Positions 23,847 through 36,520 are shown, counted from the first letter of the stretch. The stretch: 64,000 nucleotides of DNA from Paralvinella palmiformis (GCA_025642065.1 JAODUP010000071.1:300001-364000), one strand, 5' to 3'. A program made the numbers and translations. Notes: generated by a model from the letters alone, not told the origin.

Positions 23847-24009
23847 TCGTCGTCGGATAAATACATAATGTACACAGCCAATGATCCATACAGTACAAAT
23901 AGCAGTACCAAAGTCACATATATCACTTAACATGGCAGCCAGTAACGCGGCAGTGTATCCCGTACGTGACCGACTGATAACGTCCACTCGTTTATAAATC
24001 CCTCGTTAA

Positions 24010-24600
24010 ACACAGAGGGGGAGGGGCAGAGGATGCCGGACAGGTTAGAGGTGTGATTTGCTCACATCATGCCACCTAGCCACTGATTAGCTGATTAGAA
24101 GTGACCCGTTGTGTGACACGGGCCGTCAGCGAACACCGAACTCACCCGCCCCCCACATCACCCGGCGACCACATACGTTAATCACCGGCCAACAATGCCG
24201 ACTATGTTTCCACACTTGCCACCTCGTCCGAGCCGAGCCCCACCCACGGTGCCATCAATCCAGGTTTCTCGTCACATCTCACCCACGCCGTCACCCGGCG
24301 AGAAGTCCGCCGATAATTGATTTTTCCTCTCCACATTAAAGGCCAGGTAAATGGCCAGCATCCTAATGGTTCACCGAATGAACGGGGAAGATTTATACGG
24401 CTGCGAAGGCGATGGCAATGCCGACTAATAAGACTTATTATGATTGACAGCTACCATTGGTCATCGGGGGAGAGGGGAATTGTGGAGGTGGAGGATTGGG
24501 GGCGAGGGTGAATGGCTCGGTCGCTGTTTGCTTCGCGGATAAAACATCTATAAACCGGTGACGATTGGATGATGTTTTATTTGCTGTACAAAACCGGCGA
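24010..24600. promoter_or_regulatory. candidate cis-regulatory block (CpG-rich, PBX/MEIS-type site)
   Basis: CpG-rich and free of simple repeats, without a credible coding frame. It contains TGATTGACAG at 24441-24450, the composite PBX-MEIS/PREP site, next to a CCAAT-type box (24456), plus GGCCAGGTAAATGGCC and TAATGG homeodomain-type cores. It resembles a developmental enhancer; target unknown. Confidence 0.35.
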
Positions 24601-25099
24601 CGACGTATTGCCAGCATCAATGATGAAGATGATGACGACTTCGCTGACTGCATCCACCAGCAAACAAATATCAGGTGGCAAACGGCAGCACTTTCCTTCA
24701 CCATATCATCATCTATCTCAGCGGCAAGAATTGACCATGAAACAGAAGTCACCAGGTATACGACATACAGGTGATGACTGTGTACACAAGCTTAATAGGT
24801 GGGTCGTGATGGCAAATATTCATTAGTACAGAACTAGAATGGGTCTGGATTGACCAATATTATAATTTATGGGGGGGGGGATTTTTGTTTACTCCTTGAG
24901 GAGATGAAGTCCGAATGGTCAGTGCGCCTGTATGCTGTAGTAGTCAGCAGAGATACCCGAGATGTGAACGTAGTATATTAATGCCATTACAGCACGCTCT
25001 CATCATTTTTCATCACATTTGTCTATTATAAATAGTGAAAACGACATCTATTCTGAACCAACTGGTTGTAATCGGAATGACATACACAATAACGCTAGC

Positions 25100-27250
25100 A
25101 CGGAGCGGTTTGGCATTTCTCCGACAGGTAACAGGATCATGGTAGACAGACGAAATGGCGATTGTCAGATGTAATAAAGGAGTGCGCGAGCCACGACGTC
25201 GAGTGCCGTTTCTGATCGGTAGTGGGCCAAACTGTTAGCTGGACACCTCACCTCGGTCATACGATGACACCGGGGTGACGAGATGACATTGTCTCCGACA
25301 ACGGCTACACTCAGCGGGAATGGTCCTCTAATGGAAGCACATACCAGTCCATCAGACAGCTATCATCACCTGATGGAAGTATAGTAACATGGTTTGTGCT
25401 GGCCATTTAGTATGCCGAGTCATATTTGTGGCAAAGGCGTCGACCAACAGCACTTAATAGAGCAGCATCATGTTGTTGTTCCCTACATTCTCACAGCACC
25501 GCCACATGTAACAACATACCAAGGGATAGTAACAAACTGGAGAGAAAAAATCTATTTTTCGATTGATGTCGTGTATAACAAAAAATCGAAATTAATGAGC
25601 TGTGCAATATTATAATCCTAGACTAGAATAGTATGGTAACCATCCGTAATACAGACTGTTACCTGTAAATCTGTTGTCTTCGTGACGTCTTGACGCAGGA
25701 TGTGTTTAAAGTACAATGTCGCCGGGCAAAAGCGATCAAAGCCAACGAATAAAAGTGGTGTTGGATGTTTGTCAGGGATATAAACTCGAAATCGATGACG
25801 CATAAAGCATTCCTGGCGGAATACAATAACCGAATCAATAACAGAGTCCGGGAACGACGGCAAAGAGTACAATGATACATCACGGACGTTCCCTCCGTCC
25901 AATCAGTATTATTCCGAAGATGAGCAAGATCCAGAGGAGGCTCGCGTGCCATCTGGCGGTGGAAGAATAAATCAGATTTGAACTGGATCCCTAGGGCCAG
26001 TACCACGGACCTAGACAGCTCCAGACATAATGGTATATTGGAGAATCCCTCCACGATAACAAATGGAATCGGCAAACATATACCGACTCAAACTAGAATA
26101 AATTCACGAGATAATCCAGATCCATTCCGGGCAATGGCTTCAGCGGTACTGCGAAACAGCGGCGGGTAAGAGGACGTACATATATGAAGAAAAAAAAGAA
26201 ACAGTACCTTGTTGGGGTGGGGTGGATCAAAGTATATCCACTGGCTGACTGGGCGAATAAAGGTAGATAGCGCTGAACAAGAAGCCGAAACACACACACA
26301 CACACAGTGGGACTCTACCGAGGAAGATCAGTGGACAGAGTTTGAATGATCTGTCCCTTACTGCCGATACATCTGTCGCGGGACGTCGTTTAAACAGCGC
26401 CACCAATGGGCTGGAGACATGGCGCAATCCCATCATTCACTGCGATTCCAATTAAGATGTTTTGCTTCGCGTCCACAAATGTGTACACATTAACCCCTTA
26501 ACGGCAACTTCCACTATGTAATTATAGCCGATGGCCATTAATAAGACATGCATTGGCGATTGGACACATCCCGCATCATAACAGGGAATCATCCTTAGAT
26601 TTTGGATTGTATGGGTCAAATGAGTTGAGCAAAATGACAAACGACCGAAAAGTTATCTAACAATAGCCACCGCCTCCCCTCCCCCAGACAAAAACACCCG
26701 AAATTGTACCAGTACGACTCCCGGACTCACAGGACCATATAGAAAATCAGTGATCTTATTAAGTTCAAGAATTTCTTTTCATCCGATGTTGACATCAGCA
26801 CCATTTACGACGCAGAATAAAATTAGTCGCACAACAAAAGTTTAAGAAGTAGTACAGAGAATGACAATTATGATAATGTTTCAGAGAATGGCACATACGA
26901 TGGCTCTGATGCGAAGTGATATTAATGATGACTATATAGGAATGTTGAACCACTAAGCGTCTCTTTAGCTATATGGATGTCACCCGTCATATGGGAAAAC
27001 ACCGGACCCTTGGATGACGGGGAACAGTCGGTTACTGATAGGGTTTATCACGATATTTGGCCACCTGTTACATGCTCCGTCGGGCAGCAAGGTAACAAGA
27101 ATAACCAAGCCGAATAGGCCTAGATCATTGGTTAAAGCTAGCCAGTTCAGTGGGGAAGGTTTTGGCAATAATGTACGGTTATCTTGGCTCGAGTCCTCCC
27201 ATTGGCTGGTGATAAAGACCAATCAGGCATTCCCTGGTAGGCCCCATTGT
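25100..27250. other. CpG-rich, non-coding block
   Basis: CpG dinucleotides are frequent compared with the flanks and microsatellites are nearly absent apart from a short CA run at 26290. Open frames on the minus strand (longest 138 codons near 25.7-26.1 kb) show no family motif and no splice support. Inverted CCAAT boxes occur near 27200-27225. Possibly regulatory DNA or an untranslated exon region. Confidence 0.3.
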
Positions 27251-27491
27251 AGACGTTATGTATATATACTGTAGATAGATGAAACCAGTATTCTCTGTGG
27301 GTGATTCGTCAAATCGCCAACTTGTATAATGAGTGAATGATTTAAGTGATTTGAACCTTGATGATCCAGATTGATAAACAACTGAATCAGCTTCATAATG
27401 ACCAAATAAAAGCTTATGAGAAACAATGCTTAAAATGGGGTTCATCAAGTGTGTGCGTGCTTGCTTGCGTATGTGTATGCGTGCATGTATC

Positions 27492-27810
27492 GGAGTACGG
27501 TCAGTTGCTCACCCGGACAGTTGCTCACCAAGCAAATGAAAAAGTGGACACTTGCTCACCAGTGAATTTTTAATGAGAAAAAATTAAACAAATTAAATGA
27601 TTTTTAATTCAGAAATATATTTACTAGTATCCTATTACATATATAATTATTGGGGTGAATATTACCAATTATCAGGGAATTAAAATTATTTTATTTGATT
27701 AATATAATTATGTGAATTTTTTCTCTCGTTAAAAATTCACTGGTGAGCAAGTGTCCACTTTTTCATTTGCTTGGCGAGCAAGTGTCCGGGTGAGCAACTG
27801 TCCTACACCC
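27492..27810. mobile_element. 319-bp MITE with 8-bp target duplication
   Basis: The arms at about 27495-27589 and 27721-27806 are near-perfect inverted repeats of about 85-90 bp. Each arm carries the motif GGACAnTTGCTCACC three times (left arm at about 27499, 27515, 27546). The direct repeat CATGTATC flanks the element at 27484-27491 and 27811-27818, an 8-bp target-site duplication. The AT-rich centre has no coding capacity. An 8-bp duplication points to hAT, P or a related class; the termini are not a clear match to any that I know. Confidence 0.78.
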
Positions 27811-28271
27811 CATGTATCATTTACTGTGATCTCTATATTCAATGAAGATCATTCATTGGGTTTTTTTCGCTATCAGATTCAGTCAATAGCCATCTGGTTG
27901 AACAAAACATTCTAGACATCGATAATGTACAACATAACACAGTTACATAAAATCATCAAGTCAACGAGACCCTTAACTTCTTCATAATTTCCGTTCCATT
28001 ATTATCAATGGATCCTTGTTTACTGTGCGTGGTTATAACACAGATAGTAACCTTAGATACCAAACAAAACCTTATACAAAAGACTGAAGTGGGACTAAAT
28101 CGATCTTTAATCGGTATCTGATAAACTCATTCATAATTTATCATTCGGTTGGTCTTGGTGAGGTAAACATAACTATATATGGAAATAACAAATAACGGTA
28201 AATATATGGTTCAGTTATGTGTCAATTGGTTTATCATGGTGTCAGTTAAAGAATATACGAGGCGAGATATT

Positions 28272-28307
<36 letters not shown>

Positions 28308-30420
28308 TGTAAATCGAGACATGTGTACACAAATGGTTGTCAGTGTGTAATATGGCACATCACGCAGACGATGTTTTGTGTAGTACGGTGATGATGTGGC
28401 AATGAGAGATGGCATGGGTATTAAACAATCTTTAATGACCAATTCACACATTCAGCGGTTGTTATAGGCAATGTTTGTACATTTAAACTAGTTAGTAATT
28501 TAACCTGCGCGTGCTAACAAAAGATAAAAGGGTAAACTAATAAAACAGGACTAATGACACAGAGGAAAGTTTGATTAGTTTATTGCTTAAACAGGCAAAA
28601 TTCAGCGCAAATAAAATAAAACCTCACAACAATAAATGAGCGAGTATTTGGCCATCTGGACCCAGTAATAGTAACCCTTGGGAAACATGATCCCAAAAAG
28701 GAAACAATGCACAAACAATGATTTATGTCTCTGAAAAGAAAGTTATATGCAATTTTGTATACACTTTCAATGATTGAAATGGGCACATGTCAAATGTGTG
28801 TGTGTGTGTGTGTGCCTGCGTGCGCCAAATACTTGAAGCATGGTTTAAATCAGTAATCACGTCATTCAAGGATGTTACTGTTCTCGAGAGAACAAACTTT
28901 TCAAGCCACTCTGACAATAACACCCCCACGAGGATAAATACCAGGCTAGGTTCGAATACAGCGAGTACTTTACAATATATACATCACTAATATATTAAAC
29001 AGGGTCAAGGACATCGATTATGGCCGCTCATAAGGGATTCAATAGTCCGAGATAGGCTGGATATTGTGTGGGACCTACTGAAGCAATTGTCATTGATCAA
29101 AGCTAAGACATGACAAAGGACAACTGACTATCCAGCAAAGACAGAAAATTAGTAAACATAAATTTATTTATGAAACAAATGGCCCATCTGGGGCTATAAC
29201 ACGGTATCATCATCTCCAGGGGAAAACAATACGAATAACACGATAAGCAAATACGCTGAACGTGATCCATAAAAAGTGGATAGTGGTTAAATCATCCAGA
29301 TCCAGAAGGGTTAATCTACTTGTGTTTTAACCTTGCCATTTTATGCATTAAAGCTAACAGCAATTCCTTGCCGTATTGCATCAACATGATGTAGACAGAG
29401 CCTTGTGCTGACTTCTAAGTGAAGTCACCATGTCACACAAAAAGTGAATCTGACTCTGAATTTAGACTCTAGTCTCACGGGCATCAATCAGCGGTGGCAT
29501 GTTGGCTTCCGACAAAACGAAAATAGCTGAATATCGCTTCAGGAATTCAATCAGCCAGCACCAGATGTAAGCCACACCATTGTTAATGACATAAACACCT
29601 TCAATACTAAAAGATATAGTCAGGGAGCAAGTATGTTTACCATAGAGCAATACTATTTACGTCACCCCCCCCCACACACACACACATCAGGTTCAATGTA
29701 CACAAAAAGGATGAGTATTAAAACGTGTACAGAAACACAAGATTATGATCCTAACTCTGTACAGCACTCCCACCAGAGTACATCAAAAGGTAAACGAATG
29801 AAAGTACCGGTATGTTTAAAAGCTGGGAGCTAAGCTGTTGGAATGAAGTGTGTTTGAATATGTCCCACGTTCTCCCCAAAGACCCTGTCACACTGATGCC
29901 ATTTAATTCTATCATATCACTTCTGTGAGCAAGTTATTTGGGATTGTGAGACTACTTGCTGAGTCACGGTGTGTGTGTGTGTGTAGGAGGTTGGTGGACA
30001 ATTATTTAGCCCGGCAACTATCCCGAGTTTGTCATCAAATCCCAATTATGCTGTATGCTTTATTATGAAGCGTAACATGATGGAATACCAATGTGTCTTA
30101 TTGTCCTCATTAACCTGGTCAATGACCAACCTATTTACCTAATTATAAACACACCGATCTACTACTTTTAACAACTATTTAGCACACTAGACATGAAACA
30201 GTGGTCAGATGCCATGACTAGACTTCATGTGGGCTGCATTATCGTAGTCCACCCAGAGATGGTTAAATATAAACAAAGGCTCAATTTGGCTGATCTGGAT
30301 TCGTGAACTGATTATTCTGACAAAGCTTCGTCCAGTCAGCGAAGCCTATCTATGGATCACGTTCGGACTCGGTAATTAAAACAAAAACTAACAGTCCGCA
30401 TAACACAGAAGATAATAACA
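27811..30420. other. gene-free stretch
   Basis: AT-rich with GT microsatellites at 28274-28308 and 28795-28815. No coding exon, RNA gene or transposon end could be supported. Confidence 0.5.
28274..28308. repeat. (GT)n microsatellite
   Basis: About 17 GT units. Confidence 0.95.
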
Positions 30421-30429
30421 AAAACATCG

Positions 30430-30660
30430 TGCCGGGATTAGTTTTTCCCGAAGTAAATATTCCATTAGCTTCAATTTGTTTCCCTCCCGTAAACACATTC
30501 ACAACAAAGTATTGTTTATTTGTGTTGTTGGTGATCGTTATGGTCTTATCCGATGATCAGTCCCGTATTTATCCGCGATGGTCTTGTGGCCATTCTTTGT
30601 TACGTTTTATGGCTGACATAATTATATTATGGAGGAAGAGGGCATAAAAACGAATATTTA
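30430..30660. promoter_or_regulatory. candidate enhancer with FOX, SOX and homeodomain-type sites
   Basis: Compact cluster: GTAAACA (30489, FOX consensus), AACAAAG (30503) and TGTTTATT (30513) within about 30 bp, followed by TTTTATGGC and TAATTATATTATGG cores. There are no simple repeats and no coding support. It is inferred from motif density only. Confidence 0.3.
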
Positions 30661-31099
30661 TGGCGTGTGTTGTGTATTTCTATAGCTGTTAAGTGTAGCT
30701 TCAGGCGCCATCTCCCAGTATAGGCAGACTACTCAATAATTGCTGAACTTCAATCCCTTTTATTACGTATTCTTTCGAGGTCTGTCTACAGGCTCATGCA
30801 GAGGCCATTTGACCAAGGATCCTGGAACAACGGCAGATGGAAGCATTGATTTGTGCATCAAACTGCATCCACAAACACATGCTGTTATTTCCAGCTATGA
30901 ATATATGCATGCGCGTGTTTGTGCATACGAATATGTTTGTATGCGAACGTGTGTGTGTGTGTGTGTGTGTGTCCGTCCATCCGTCACGTCTAATACAGGC
31001 CAGTTTCAACTCACTGACACACTTGTCAACCCACGGACTACGTCAATAAATCAGCCTGACCACGGAACTAACACATCCTGTTGATATTCCAATAACAAG

Positions 31100-32560
31100 G
31101 CTAACATGGGGACAGTTCAAAGGTGACCACCATGCGCCGACTAGCTACACCATAGCTCCCCCTCCCCCGCCCGATAAGCCGGAGTCATGCCGCTCGACCG
31201 GCCTCCTAACGTATGATCATCAAATGTCGGCGACAATGAAGCGGGCCCGAATCAAGGAAACGGTCTCCAGACATGACTCGAACACCAAACGCCAATCTAC
31301 ATTCATCATGACACACCGTAACAGCGAATCTTCCATTCTCCGGCCGATTATCCTAATGAAGGATAACAAAGACGCACGCCGAAGACGTGACGTCGTCGGC
31401 CCGCCAATGATCTGTATTCAGGCAGGAAACCCCATTTACAATGACGACGTTCTGGTGAAAATCACCGTGAAAACATAACTCGAAGATGCTGGCCCAAAAA
31501 TAGCACTCGTCGTTCGGAAAACGAGATCGCGGCGGCACATCTTTTCATTTCGTGGAAGCTTCCAGAGAGAGACTAGTAAAAGGCGGTAACTGACAAATAA
31601 ACAGATGTAGAAAGGCAACAGATCAGTATTACGTTAACGATGACCCGTGGACACGTGATAATCCCGTATAACGTTGTCGGCCATGCGTCATAGTTAAATA
31701 TCGAGTGTTACATAGGAACCGTCTCCCCTGACCGCTGATAATAAGTGGCCAGCGCTAACAAAACCCGGTTAATCCCACTCTCAAGGGCGAACGACTTGGT
31801 GTGTTCATGCCGACGCATAATACTCGGCATATAGCGGCGGCCCCATTTATGGCCCGGCAATATGACAGCGGAGCATGAACTGAAACGCATTAATGTACAA
31901 TCTCTGATTGATCGCTCCAATTTGGCGCCCGTTTCTCCGGCAAGGAGGCGGAGGGTGGAGGGTGATGTTGGAGAACGGTTCGGCGCCCGACGACCAACGC
32001 CCAGTGCCGTCGTGTTTTTGAAAATAATTTAATATCAGACGAACAGCCTACATCCCAGTCCAAGGTCGGGTGTTTATGGGGACGTTTTTCGGGCCTGGCT
32101 ACCGGCTCAAAGAGGAAACAAACTTCGCCCGTAATGCAATCAATGCTCTCTTAGGCAGACTGGCCCCTCCGGGTGAACTTGTAAGGAGCGATATGCCGAA
32201 TTGAGTCGTGTGTATGATGACGCTGACGAATAAACGGTCGGTACTGTCCTTACAAACCGGCTAGCGGATTCCGTGGGCTGTGTGCGAGTCCGGATCTCGG
32301 TAATAACAATAACAACTACAGACCACTCCTCGTCAGCACGATATCGGTCACACGATGACGGCGTAAGTCACATGATAGCGACGTCGGTCACGTGAAGGCA
32401 AACTGCCGCCGTTCTCACGTTATTGGACGGGATACAATGGCTTTGGTCGGTAAAAACGACGGCGGCTTTATGCCGAATAACGCCCAGCAAACAAACACTT
32501 CCTGGGTAATGCTCTGATGAAATAACCTTTCCTAACAGATCGCCATAAAGAACACGTCAA
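31100..32560. promoter_or_regulatory. CpG-rich candidate regulatory block
   Basis: About 1.4 kb, CpG-rich and free of microsatellites. Sites seen: TAATCCC (31770, OTX type), CCATTTATGG (31843, a perfect CArG box), TCCAAGGTC (32059, orphan nuclear receptor half-site), TCACGTGA (32388) and ACAATGG (32434, SOX type). An 84-codon open frame at 31224-31478 is basic and matches nothing I know. Confidence 0.35.
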
Positions 32561-32677
32561 AGGGCTTACACGGGCCCTTCAACTGGAGAATAAAACTGGC
32601 AGCATCAGATGTCAAGAGGCTTGAAACATGTGTCTGACGATGTACATTATACTAGATATCATGATAGACAAAAAATT

Positions 32678-32683
<6 letters not shown>

Positions 32684-32715
<32 letters not shown>
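32684..32715. repeat. (TA)n microsatellite
   Basis: About 16 TA units. Confidence 0.95.
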
Positions 32716-32717
<2 letters not shown>

Positions 32718-33004
32718 GTACCGAGAAAACTAGATAACACACTTGTGTATAAGTGGAACTCCAACTGTATATGTCATTAGTACCTGTCATTGCAATAGCA
32801 TCATCTGTGTCATGAATAAGAGCAACATATATAAAGCACATGGAACACAATCCGCCTGCCACATAACAAAGCTGTATTTGTAATAAAAAGTGGCAGCTGT
32901 GTAATCACGAAATATCAATCCAACAGCATGTCGTGAACATAAAACCATACATCTATCCATGTATGATATGTGGCCAGATTCTTATTACAAATGTAGGAGC
33001 TGCT

Positions 33005-33160
33005 GCTGTGGCGCAGCTGACTTCGTAATACACTCCTATTCACACTTCAATGTTGCAGGATCGAATCCTACTGTCCCTTCTGTCAGTGGGATGTTTCATT
33101 CATCAATTAAATGCTTCATCGTGATAATCTCTGTTTCCTAGGTAGCAGCCGCCCAAACAT
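33005..33160 (+). repeat. tRNA-derived SINE, probably family A
   Basis: TGTGGCGCAGCTGAC (A-box-like) and GGATCGAATCC (B-box) are followed by CAGTGGGATGTTTCATTCATC. The last part resembles the GGGTGTTTCATC body of the other family A copies, though divergence is high. Confidence 0.5.
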
Positions 33161-33533
33161 AGCGTATCAGATGATGCCAGTGCTAAGACTAGATAAAACA
33201 ATCGCTAATCAGTCATTATAAATACCTGCATTATACAGCAACTATCCTTAAAGGTGCATACCGATAATCAGAACTTCATACGATGGTACCTGTGGTTTTG
33301 ACTGGGTGCACAAAATACAGCACACCTGTCAATCATTAACAATGTACAAAACCTGTCAGCCTGGTAGTTTCACACATTCTTTCCATATAATTACACATTT
33401 TAGCACCAATTTGTATTTTTCTCTGTTAAAAAGTCACAAGGCAAATCAAGAACAGCATTTTTCTGCCTTCCTGAATTCCTTAGACTTAAATATGAGTACA
33501 AGAATGTGTGCATATAATTAAGGCTTAAGTAGA

Positions 33534-33602
33534 TGCATTCACATCTACAACATTCACATCTACAGACAAACTGAAGTCTCTCCGTAGATGTGAATGCTGT
33601 TG
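33534..33602. repeat. stem-loop with a duplicated arm
   Basis: GCATTCACATCTAC at 33535 is directly repeated (ACATTCACATCTAC) at 33550, and both are complementary to GTAGATGTGAATGC at 33584. Either copy could form the stem. It lies between two SINE copies. Confidence 0.6.
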
Positions 33603-33608
33603 TCTTAT

Positions 33609-33766
33609 GGCCGCTTTTGTATAAACGGTAAGCTAAATGGGCCTAGCTACCACTAAAGATAATGGGGCAAACTGAAAGATGAAACATCCTCAGATATAAT
33701 CCAGCCAGAGTTTGAACCCAGATGCTAGAATTCTCGTGGCAAACAGCGCCACCAGTTAGCACATAC
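33609..33766 (-). repeat. tRNA-derived SINE, family A
   Basis: The minus strand reads TGGTGGCGCTGTTTGCCAC, CATCTGGGTTCAAAC, GAGGATGTTTCATCTTTCA, CATTATCTTTAG, ATTTAGCTTACCG. This is block-by-block the same order as the 7974 copy. Confidence 0.7.
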
Positions 33767-34509
33767 ATGGATATGCCCTTCAAGTAAGCACTGATGTGCT
33801 ACTGTGTATCCATATTAATTTACCATTACTAATGTATAATACACGGAACATGTTCAGCCAACGAGTCTTAAACAGCGCACACCTTTGACTCCTGATGTAA
33901 TTACTGGCTTCCTGAAGTGATGAAAGGTTCTCTTCTTGTAGACTCGTTTCATGTTGGACGTGTAAACAAAGCCAATTAAACTCACCAAGTACAATAATTC
34001 AGATACGACGTAGCAACTATTTCTACCAACAAAAGTCACCAGAAGAGGACACACATCTCACAAGCAATGAGTTTTTTTATTGAAAAAGATTAAGACAAAA
34101 TTAACAGCAACATATATCCCAATTCGGCTTTATAATACCATCAGAAGAAAGCGCAATTTAATGACATAAAGCACATCACATTTGCAAAGCGACAGACGAA
34201 AATCCATTTCAACGCTGGCATTAATGTGATCCTGGATGTCGATTATGTACAAGGAAGGGAATTACTGAATGATGGATGTCACAGGAAACAGTTAGAACAC
34301 CGAGGAGGCAGGTCAACAAGTACAACAAGATCACCATATGGTTATATATTTCGTCGTCTGCATTGAGACGGCCCGCTTTGAATAAACGAAACAAAGATCC
34401 TGAACGTAATCCCTAATTAAACTAAAGTTCTCACTTAAAAAGCTTTTCACCATAATAAACATGAACCAACAACAATGGATCAACACATGAAAAATTAAAT
34501 ATGAATAAC

Positions 34510-34511
<2 letters not shown>

Positions 34512-34543
<32 letters not shown>
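34512..34543. repeat. (TA)n microsatellite
   Basis: About 16 TA units. Confidence 0.95.
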
Positions 34544-34545
<2 letters not shown>

Positions 34546-35028
34546 ATACAAATACCAAATGGGTGATTGATATTTTATCACATTGTTTGGCATCATTATC
34601 ATCACCATCACCCTCATCATCATCAAAACATTATCCTTACATTGTCTATATAGTGATATATTACTGTGTCAGTTTAGGCATCTTTCACCCCCCCCATCTT
34701 TTACCCCATACTGCTGATAACCATGCCGTCAAAACGAACAGAATCAATCCACCACGCTATTCTCCTTTGTTAATCTGCTTATTTCACATTGTGGGGTGAA
34801 AGTGGGTGGATAAGTGGGTGTCTTTTAGGGGTGGGGATGGACGGGAGAGAGCTAGAATATGTCCAACACCGCTGTCTTGGTACATCCAATATTGTTGTAT
34901 TGATACAGCTCGTGGCCGGGAATTATCCTTCGATTTCCGGAGAAGAGCGCAGCTGTGGATACATGATCCGTATTAAGGTACACCAAGCCACACTGCCTTA
35001 GACAGTTAATTAGTGGACTCACTCTTAA

Positions 35029-35674
35029 AGGGATAGTCCACCATCAGAAAGTATTTTTAAATATGTAATGCTTAGAGCAGTAACCAAAAATTCCACAATA
35101 ATAATCACGAAATATACCTGATATCATAGATATAGGGAAATAATACAAATCAGTGGAGGGTAGCCATTATGGCTGCACCGGAAGCCAGATTCGAAGGCGG
35201 GAAGGAGACTACTGAAATGCTCTTACGTCACATCGGCACTCTCTAGATTGACGCGGACTATAGTTTCTCTTGAGCGTTAATTTCTGAGCCATTTTTAATC
35301 ATCTTCCTATTGTAAGATTCCTTCTGGCTCAAACTGATATGGTTGTATGTTAGTCATGACGCAATTTTAACAAGATAATGCCGTTTAGTTGTGGAATAAT
35401 TCTTAGGTCACACTTGTTTACATGCTTTTGTACAGGCTCTACAGACTTCAGGTCAACCGGATACGCTGAAGTGACGTCAGCATTCAGGAGCTTCCGGTCT
35501 CTGTCCAGCTTCAAAATGGCGGCGTCCACAGGCCATTAAAAGTCGATTAATCAGCACTTTGAACTCGATTATTTAACATGTGGGTGATCGTTTACACATT
35601 TTGACATTATTTATGATATTTGTGAGTATAGCTGTATTAGTCCTCAAAATGTGAAATGAAGGTGGACTATCCCT
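35029..35674. mobile_element. 646-bp non-autonomous DNA transposon with TTAA target site
   Basis: Terminal inverted repeats AGGGATAGTCCACC at both ends (35029 and, reversed, ending 35674), flanked on each side by TTAA (35025-35028, 35675-35678). A second, looser inverted pair lies inside (GCCATTATGG...CCGGAAGC and its reverse complement near 35490-35525). TTAA duplication with AGGG ends fits Kolobok-type elements; piggyBac is the alternative. There is no transposase gene. Confidence 0.78.
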
Positions 35675-36520
35675 TTAAGCTCTATAAATGGCCCAATATT
35701 TATCCCAACCATCGCACATCTTCTAAATGTCCGATCAATTTTTTAACCTATTTAAGACATACCTGGCAATCATCGGCTGGATTACTTCTTAAAGAACTGT
35801 TACCATCAATCAAAAAGCAGGACATCAATAAAAATCAACTTAGAAATTTGAATGAAAAAATTAATATGAAATATTCTCTCACAAGATAATACCCCCCCAC
35901 ACACACACACACACGTTACACCAATTGCCAACATTTATCAAATGCACACAAATGAGATAATGGCCACGCTATTTTAACAATAACATCACCATTAGACAAA
36001 TCTAGTCATATAGCATAAAATCAAATCTAACCAAACAGTCATCACTTTAGGTTTGTTTTTACTATAGATCGATATAAAGAGAGATAAGACGAACTCACCA
36101 AACAGCCTCATCGTCATCAGATCATCTGGTATTACAGTCGATTGTCAGAGAGCTAACACTGATAGAATAACAAGATCTGGGCCAGTTAACTGTGTCACAG
36201 AACGAGATGAGCACACACACACACACACACACACACAATATGGTTACTAGAAAGAGCTTCCTTCTGACCAATTGACAACTAGTTACACAGCTAGTCTGCT
36301 AGTCATTATCGGCATATTGTTATAAAAATATACACATGCATTCTTATATACATACATAAAATCAAGCTAGTCAACCTATTTCAGCGCAGTTTAAAATCTG
36401 CTTCTGCTATTACTGTTTTATTACAGATGTTGTCAATCTGGATTTTGTCCCCTGAAGAATCGTCCAGAGTTGGAATTCACGTTTCGAGATTCTCTGTGCC
36501 AGTGTATTATTCTACATGGC

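Larger units (their letters stand above)
19501..24000. other. gene-free stretch with microsatellites and a SINE
   Basis: No exon could be supported. It contains an ACAG array (20908-21003), CA arrays (20395-20455, 21788-21820), CT/CA at 23793-23846 and a SINE-like head near 22430-22535. Confidence 0.5.

Noticed and set aside
25659..26075. 138-codon minus-strand frame
   Set aside because: No domain, no splice context and no repeat match recognised; length is possible by chance in CpG-rich DNA.
31224..31478. 84-codon basic open frame starting MSATMKRARIKE
   Set aside because: No family resemblance, no donor or neighbouring exons found; kept only as part of the CpG block.
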